Below, in pieces: positions 59,791-64,000 of a stretch of DNA of 64,000 bases. The position numbers and the translations under genes are program-made. Every line of letters starts with the position of its first letter. The first letter of the stretch is position 1. Source of the stretch: Bicyclus anynana (lineage: Eukaryota > Arthropoda > Insecta > Lepidoptera > Nymphalidae); the NCBI RefSeq assembly GCF_947172395.1, contig NC_069097.1, forward strand, positions 15,112,142 to 15,176,141, in the 5' to 3' direction. The notes beneath the pieces were generated by a model that did no database searches, was not told where the DNA came from, and worked only from the letters and a program-made list of their open reading frames with translations.

Positions 59791-60206
59791 AGGGATGATT
59801 ACATTTTTTTAAAATTGTAAATAAATTAAAAGCATGCTTATTAAAATTATGCTTATAATAAAGCAATTTTGTAAAAGTAACAGGGTATCTGCGATCATTA
59901 CTTTCGGAGCTACATGGATTTAAAGGGTCATATGTGCGTGCACGGATTCCTGAGAAATGACGTCGTTGATCATAATAATCGTTAGATTTGTATGGGCGTT
60001 CAAACAAAATTACAAATATAACTTTGTTATTTGTGCGTTAATGTAAGGAAGCTAAAAATGTATGAATTTTCACCTAATTACGATAAAAGATTTTTACGCA
60101 AACATCTAGATCATCATTGTTTTTTACGTTTTAATTAGTCAATTACCTTATTTACCCAAAAGTCCAAAAAAAAACAATATATTGAAACATAGTCATCATC
60201 CCCCCA
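59791..60206 (+). mobile_element. GGGATGAT TIR element, copy with deletions
   Basis: AGGGATGATTACATTTTTTT and AGTCATCATCCCCCCATTG ends; interior as at 4332. Confidence 0.78.
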
Positions 60207-60703
60207 TTGTCCGTTTTTTTTAACGTAACTCTATACTATAGTAACCTTCTATTCGTTATTCACTGCAAGAAAGTATTTAGAACTCATGAACTTCTTCGCC
60301 ACGTTATTGAGAGAGAGAGAAACTTTGGAAATCAATACCTCCTGATAACGAGATCTTAGTCAGGGTTGTCACGACTCACGTTCAATTACACCTACTGAAT
60401 TTGACATTTGAGAGAAAATAATAATTTACCATGCACATAATTATCATGAACACTGTAGTTCATTGACAGATTTTGAGCAAAATACTTACACAAGAAAATA
60501 CATGAAATTCTATGAATTTAGTAATTACTTTCCTTTTTTTCCACACTATCAGATCTAATTTTTGAAATTCGTGTGATATACCTACCTAGTTTGTTCAACA
60601 AAACTGGCTTTTGTAACGATCTTGCTGTTTATAACGATTCTACCACTACTTTCCATTTAAAAAGTCTGAAGCTGTTTTGTAAAATTAAATATATTGCATT
60701 ATT

Positions 60704-61522
60704 GGAGTTTACTCCTTAAGAATCGATTTTTTATATATAAGGCGCCCGGTATGAGAAAAATGCGAGGGGTAAAACCAACTGAACTAACGAAAAAGTGTCA
60801 CGTTTTTGGTGCGCACCTTTAGTGCGCAACTTTCTAATTTAGATGTGAGTGTATTGAGACGTACATAGGGTATGCTGTATAGGCGACTATACCTATATAC
60901 TATATGTTATTGGGCTTGTTTGTTTAATGATTATATCATTGTAAGAGTAAAATATATAATGTGAAGTATATTATAAAGTCTATTAGTTATTTTACAATTC
61001 TATACATTTAGTCTTCTTTAACATAAGTATTACTAAAGCCCTACTCGATGTGCACTGTTTACCAACAAAAAAAAGTGTGTATGTTAAAAAAACAAAAAGT
61101 TAGCTCGAAGCACGTCTCAATACTCGCGCCTTATAAGTGAAAGGTGCGCAACCGAGGTGCAGCAGGCCGCGGCGTGCGCACCCGCCTACAGCGTGCACAT
61201 GGGTGCGATGTGCAAGTTGTTGGCGGCACAGCGCACGGTGAAAGGTGCGCAGAATAGGTTGCGCACAAAAAACGTAACGCATGTCATTTCATAACTTATT
61301 GGAGTTTACTCCTTAACAATCGATTTTTTATTTATACCCCTCGGTACGTTTTTTGTGCGCAACCTATTCTGCGCACCTTTCACCGTACGTAGACGCCATA
61401 GCGTGCACATGCCTAGCGCGTCCGCACGCACGTGCACGCTGTTGGCGGGCGCGCACGCAGCGCTGCACCTCGGTTGCGCACCTTTCACTTTTCAGGCGTT
61501 GCTATTGAAAAGAGTAAACTCC
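60704..61522. mobile_element. Fold-back element with GGAGTTTACTC ends
   Basis: GGAGTTTACTC at 60704 and GAGTAAACTCC at 61512-61522 form the ends. Inside, 61135-61276 and 61345-61490 are long imperfect inverted arms (CACGGTGAAAGGTGCGCAGA opposite TCTGCGCACCTTTCACCGT). The 40-bp end sequence 60701-60742 recurs at 61298-61339, so one related element may sit inside another. GC-rich arms in AT-rich DNA. Confidence 0.7.
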
Positions 61523-61659
61523 ATTCGTGCGTCGGAGTTGACACACTTTTTTTTTCCATACGATTTCTCACAGTCCCTGGTGACTTATTGTATTTCCCGA
61601 ATATCCCATTACCTTTCAGGCAGTTGAGTTTATTATTTTAAAAAGGGGTCTTGATATCT

Positions 61660-61805
61660 TGCAACCGTTGCGTTTCTTGCCGGCTCTTCTCAGCAGAGCC
61701 TGCCTTTCGAACCGGTGGTAGACTCTTTACAAATAGTCAACTGAAAAAGTGCTTGTAAAAGTGCTTGTAAACCGCAAATTACCTTGAAATAAATTAATTT
61801 TGAAT
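61660..61805 (+). repeat. LINE 3' tail
   Basis: TTGCGTTTCTTGCCGGCTCT, GAACCGGTGGTAGACTCTTT and AAAAGTGCTTGTAAACC; the reverse of the stretch nested at 24620. Confidence 0.65.
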
Positions 61806-62743
61806 CATCACGTAATTTTATTCTTGCAAAAAACATCCCAATCCTGAGAAATGTGCCATAATATTTAACGTGGTTTTACAAATGCAGTGAAATCGGAGAA
61901 CAAGGGCCGAGACAAATCTTGCGAGATCTCACCAGAGAATAGGTCAGAAAATCGCCACAAACTTTATGTATTTAAAGAACGTCTCCTTAATCGACAACCC
62001 TAGACCAGATGGAACTCCGCTCCATTTACACTTCGAAAATTCCTCCGACTCGACGACAACGATAAGCAAATTACTTTCGTCGTTAAATTAATTAAGCTGA
62101 ATTATTTTATGTTCATAATGATTTTGACGTGAATCTCTTCCAAAGTCGTTTTCTTTTGGCAGCCCTCTTTTATTGCAGTTTCTAATCCCGTATTCCAGTG
62201 TAGGACTACAAGTATCCGTATTTATGAAGAGAACTACTTTTAGGTACAATTCTGAGAGAGAGATTTCTAAAAACTAAGTTCTAAATTTTTCTGCCATAAT
62301 GATGTGATATGAAAAGGATGCTAACAAGGCCAAATGGTCAAGGAGAATGATACAAAGAGAGCAAAGACCTAGAGAAGCGTCAAAGTAATAAGAAAAAGTC
62401 ACCATCACAGTTCACCATCACATGATACTTTTTTTGTTACATTCTGTGACAAAATTTGTAAATATCCAACACGTTACACAAGGTGGTAAATAATAATAAT
62501 ACTGCCCTTTATTTTAGACTATACAGTATACACCTATTTAAAAATATAAATAGAGAAAATGCATGTTTGTCGTCGTATGTACCGAGTGGGTAACAATACA
62601 CGGTAAAAGTTCATTTACAAAATATTATTACCATAAGCTCGCCAACCCGCATTGGAATACCGTAGTGGGTCTACGCTCTAAAGCTTTCCTCTTATTATTA
62701 CCCTAATAAACCCTAAAATATACTGATGATGATTGTCTTCCAG

Positions 62744-62974
62744 GTGTGCGAAGGCCTAAGCATGCACCTGTCATCCGTCCACACGCCTGAAGAGGAACGA
62801 TTTATAGTGACTGGCATCCGACAGAGCAGTGACTACAGTGCGGGCTCCGTTTACTGGTTGGGCGGGCGGTTGGGCGGCGAGCTGGCTTGGGCGGACGGCA
62901 CCACAGTCGACTACCAGGCATGGCCGCCCTACAACGATACGGAGGACGTTGACGATGCGTGCTTGGGTGTACAG
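62744..62974 (+). CDS. Exon 9: lectin domain 2 core
   Basis: Acceptor TTGTCTTCCAG at 62743, donor ACAG/GTAAGC at 62974; 77 codons, phase 0 on both sides. It encodes Cys616, HLSSVHTPEEERFI, VYWLGGRLGGELAWADG and a DYQAWPPYND stretch, ending at Cys687. The WxxG/WADG pattern is typical of the fold, but where EPN or QPD is expected there is WPPYND, so the sugar-site residues are not conserved. Confidence 0.95.
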
Positions 62975-63541
62975 GTAAGCGTTACACTTAGTTATCAAGG
63001 GTACTGTCAGTTATCAAGTGTATAAAGTTATAAAGAAAGTAGTTAGTTAGTTATCAAGAGGTATAGGCTTGTACTAAACCACAGTTTTATTTACAAACTC
63101 GCCATTGCTGCTCATGTCAAAGTTCGTCTTGAACGTAGCGTCGTAGCAAGGCGACGATAGAGAAAGGTCGAAAGAGTACAGCCGAGTACAGCCATAAGTG
63201 AGTGGTCTTATTTACTACAAAGCTGATTTTGAGACAAATCCTTCAATCATGGAAAACCATGACGAGTCGCGAGATCATCATGATCACTTTAATGAGCGTC
63301 CGCTACTGGATATAGGCCTTTTGTTGGGACTTTCAAACACAACGGTCCTGAGTAGCTTATGACCAGTGGCTCACTACTTCCCCCCTTACACATGGACACA
63401 GTCGACCAACACTGCACTTACGCGCGTTATCGCCATTCCAACACCTTGGGACTTCCTTTGCTCTTTAAATTGTGTGCCCCGCTCATTGCTAGTTTAGCTT
63501 TGCGACTCTTTGTTGAAGTAATAGTATTGGTGCGGTTCCAG
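62975..63541 (+). other. Intron 9 (567 bp)
   Basis: GTAAGC to GTGCGGTTCCAG. The last half is an RTE fragment that reaches within about 25 bp of the acceptor. Confidence 0.75.
63275..63515 (-). mobile_element. RTE-type LINE fragment next to an acceptor
   Basis: Reverse polymerase end: GGATATAGGCCTTTTGTTGG, CGCCATTCCAACACCTTGGG, AGTTTAGCTTTGCGACTC. Diverged. Confidence 0.7.
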
Positions 63542-63683
63542 TGGAAAACATCCCCCGTACCGTCTCAACCCAGCGGCTTGTACTGGACGCTATACAAGTG
63601 CGCCGCCACCGGGGGCTACGTGTGCAAGCGGCGGCTCAACTCCGAACACGTGCTCAGAAACAACACTGTGGAAGGAACGTCAG
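63542..63683 (+). CDS. Exon 10: end of lectin domain 2 and linker
   Basis: Acceptor GTGCGGTTCCAG at 63541, donor GTCAG/GTAATC at 63683; 47 codons and one base. It encodes WKTSPVPSQPSGLYWTLYKC (Cys711) and GGYVCKRR (Cys719), closing the second lectin domain. WTLYKC stands where calcium-binding lectins have WND-x-x-C. A linker of about 18 residues (NSEHVLRNNTVEGTS) with a potential N-glycosylation site (NNT) leads to the next CUB. A nearer AG (CAACCCAG) would put the exon out of frame. Confidence 0.92.
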
Positions 63684-63897
63684 GTAATCGAGTTCGTCTG
63701 ATAACAAGAAACCGACCAAGCGTTGCCGTTCTGATGCTTTTCAGAAACGAATCAAGAAAATAAATTGAATAATCTGTTGACTTCTCACTATCTGCTACTT
63801 TTTTGTACACCTACAGGGGTGGCTTAAAAATGTAGCCGGATTTGCTAGTATTAACCAAAACCAATTAATGCTAAGCATCCATATTCTATGTTTTCAG
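63684..63897 (+). other. Intron 10 (214 bp)
   Basis: GTAATC to TATGTTTTCAG, the shortest intron in the gene. Confidence 0.85.
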
Positions 63898-64000
63898 GTG
63901 TGTTAACAAGCCCGAATCATCCAGGTTTGTACGACACCGACTTGGACTATTGGGTGCACGTGATAGGCCCCCACGACACCCGCCTCATTTTCATCTTCAC
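63898..64000 (+). CDS. Exon 11 (partial): start of CUB4
   Basis: Acceptor TTCTATGTTTTCAG at 63897; two bases complete Gly, then 33 codons to the window edge. GVLTSPNHPGLYDTDLDYWV is a clear CUB start. No cysteine precedes it in the usual place, so this CUB probably lacks its first disulfide, as some CUB domains do. The exon is cut off by the window. Confidence 0.92.

Larger units (their letters stand above)
56799..62743 (+). other. Intron 8 (5.9 kb)
   Basis: GTAGAT to TGTCTTCCAG. Holds a 77-bp tandem duplication, an RTE fragment, repeat E pieces, SINE-A, SINE-B, a GGGATGAT element and a fold-back element. 57690-58300 and 61810-62740 have nothing I recognise. Confidence 0.7.
386..64000 (+). 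other. Partial multi-exon gene: CUB / C-type lectin multidomain extracellular protein
   Basis: Eleven exons join with compatible phases and AG/GT boundaries into one open frame of about 772 codons, incomplete at both ends. Domain order by residue: CUB1 24-126, CUB2 127-252, C-type lectin 1 259-403, CUB3 417-582, C-type lectin 2 586-720, CUB4 from 739. CUB domains are disulfide-linked beta sandwiches for protein binding; C-type lectin domains bind sugars through calcium when EPN/QPD-type and WND motifs are kept. The cysteine pattern and absence of any cytosolic domain imply a secreted or cell-surface protein. The signal peptide, any membrane segment and the stop codon are outside the window. 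Large introns full of transposons are usual in Lepidoptera. The orthologue is not recognised; insect CUB/lectin receptors are the nearest idea. Confidence is high for a real gene and low for a specific function. Confidence 0.9.

Noticed and set aside
63359..63541. Extending exon 10 upstream to the ATG at 63359
   Set aside because: The upstream part is reverse LINE sequence; the acceptor at 63541 gives the right phase and domain continuity.

Overview
The window is AT-rich eukaryotic DNA packed with dispersed repeats. The repeats point to a lepidopteran (moth or butterfly) nuclear genome: two abundant tRNA-headed SINE families, RTE-type LINE 3' ends with ATG/TGA tails, hAT-like and other small TIR elements, and short LINE-tail repeats ending near TATAATATTAGTATAGAT. 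I cannot name the species. There is no rRNA, CRISPR, operon or prokaryotic signal.

One gene could be built, on the + strand, running through the whole window and open at both ends. Eleven exons (386-453, 7311-8184, 8766-8866, 14947-15126, 28924-29119, 42765-42870, 43513-43735, 56704-56798, 62744-62974, 63542-63683, 63898-64000+) join in phase with AG/GT boundaries. They give about 772 residues of an extracellular protein with the order CUB1 - CUB2 - C-type lectin 1 - CUB3 - C-type lectin 2 - CUB4 (start only). Residue numbers below count from the first complete codon in the window (Leu at 387). Lectin domain 1 keeps a QPN and a WND motif, so calcium-dependent sugar binding is plausible. Lectin domain 2 has lost WND and is probably a structural or protein-binding fold. 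The start codon, signal peptide and C-terminus lie outside the window. I do not recognise a named orthologue.

The oddest feature is that three splice junctions of this gene carry local tandem duplications. Exon 14947-15126 is followed by six 166-bp copies of itself with its splice sites, each lacking 32 bp including the QPN segment. The acceptor of exon 42765 is preceded by about seven degenerate copies of the acceptor sequence. The 3' part and donor of exon 43513-43735 are duplicated 153 bp downstream, in frame. These may be a gene-specific instability, a source of alternative splicing, or assembly error.

The introns (up to about 13.8 kb) hold mostly transposon debris: SINE-A, SINE-B, RTE fragments, a hAT-like element with an 8-bp target duplication, a pair of 325-382 bp MITEs sharing the GGAGATGGTCCA terminus, a family with GGGATGAT termini (one copy split by a SINE), a fold-back element, a 283-bp satellite of three units and several perfect hairpins. 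I found no convincing second gene in any intron.
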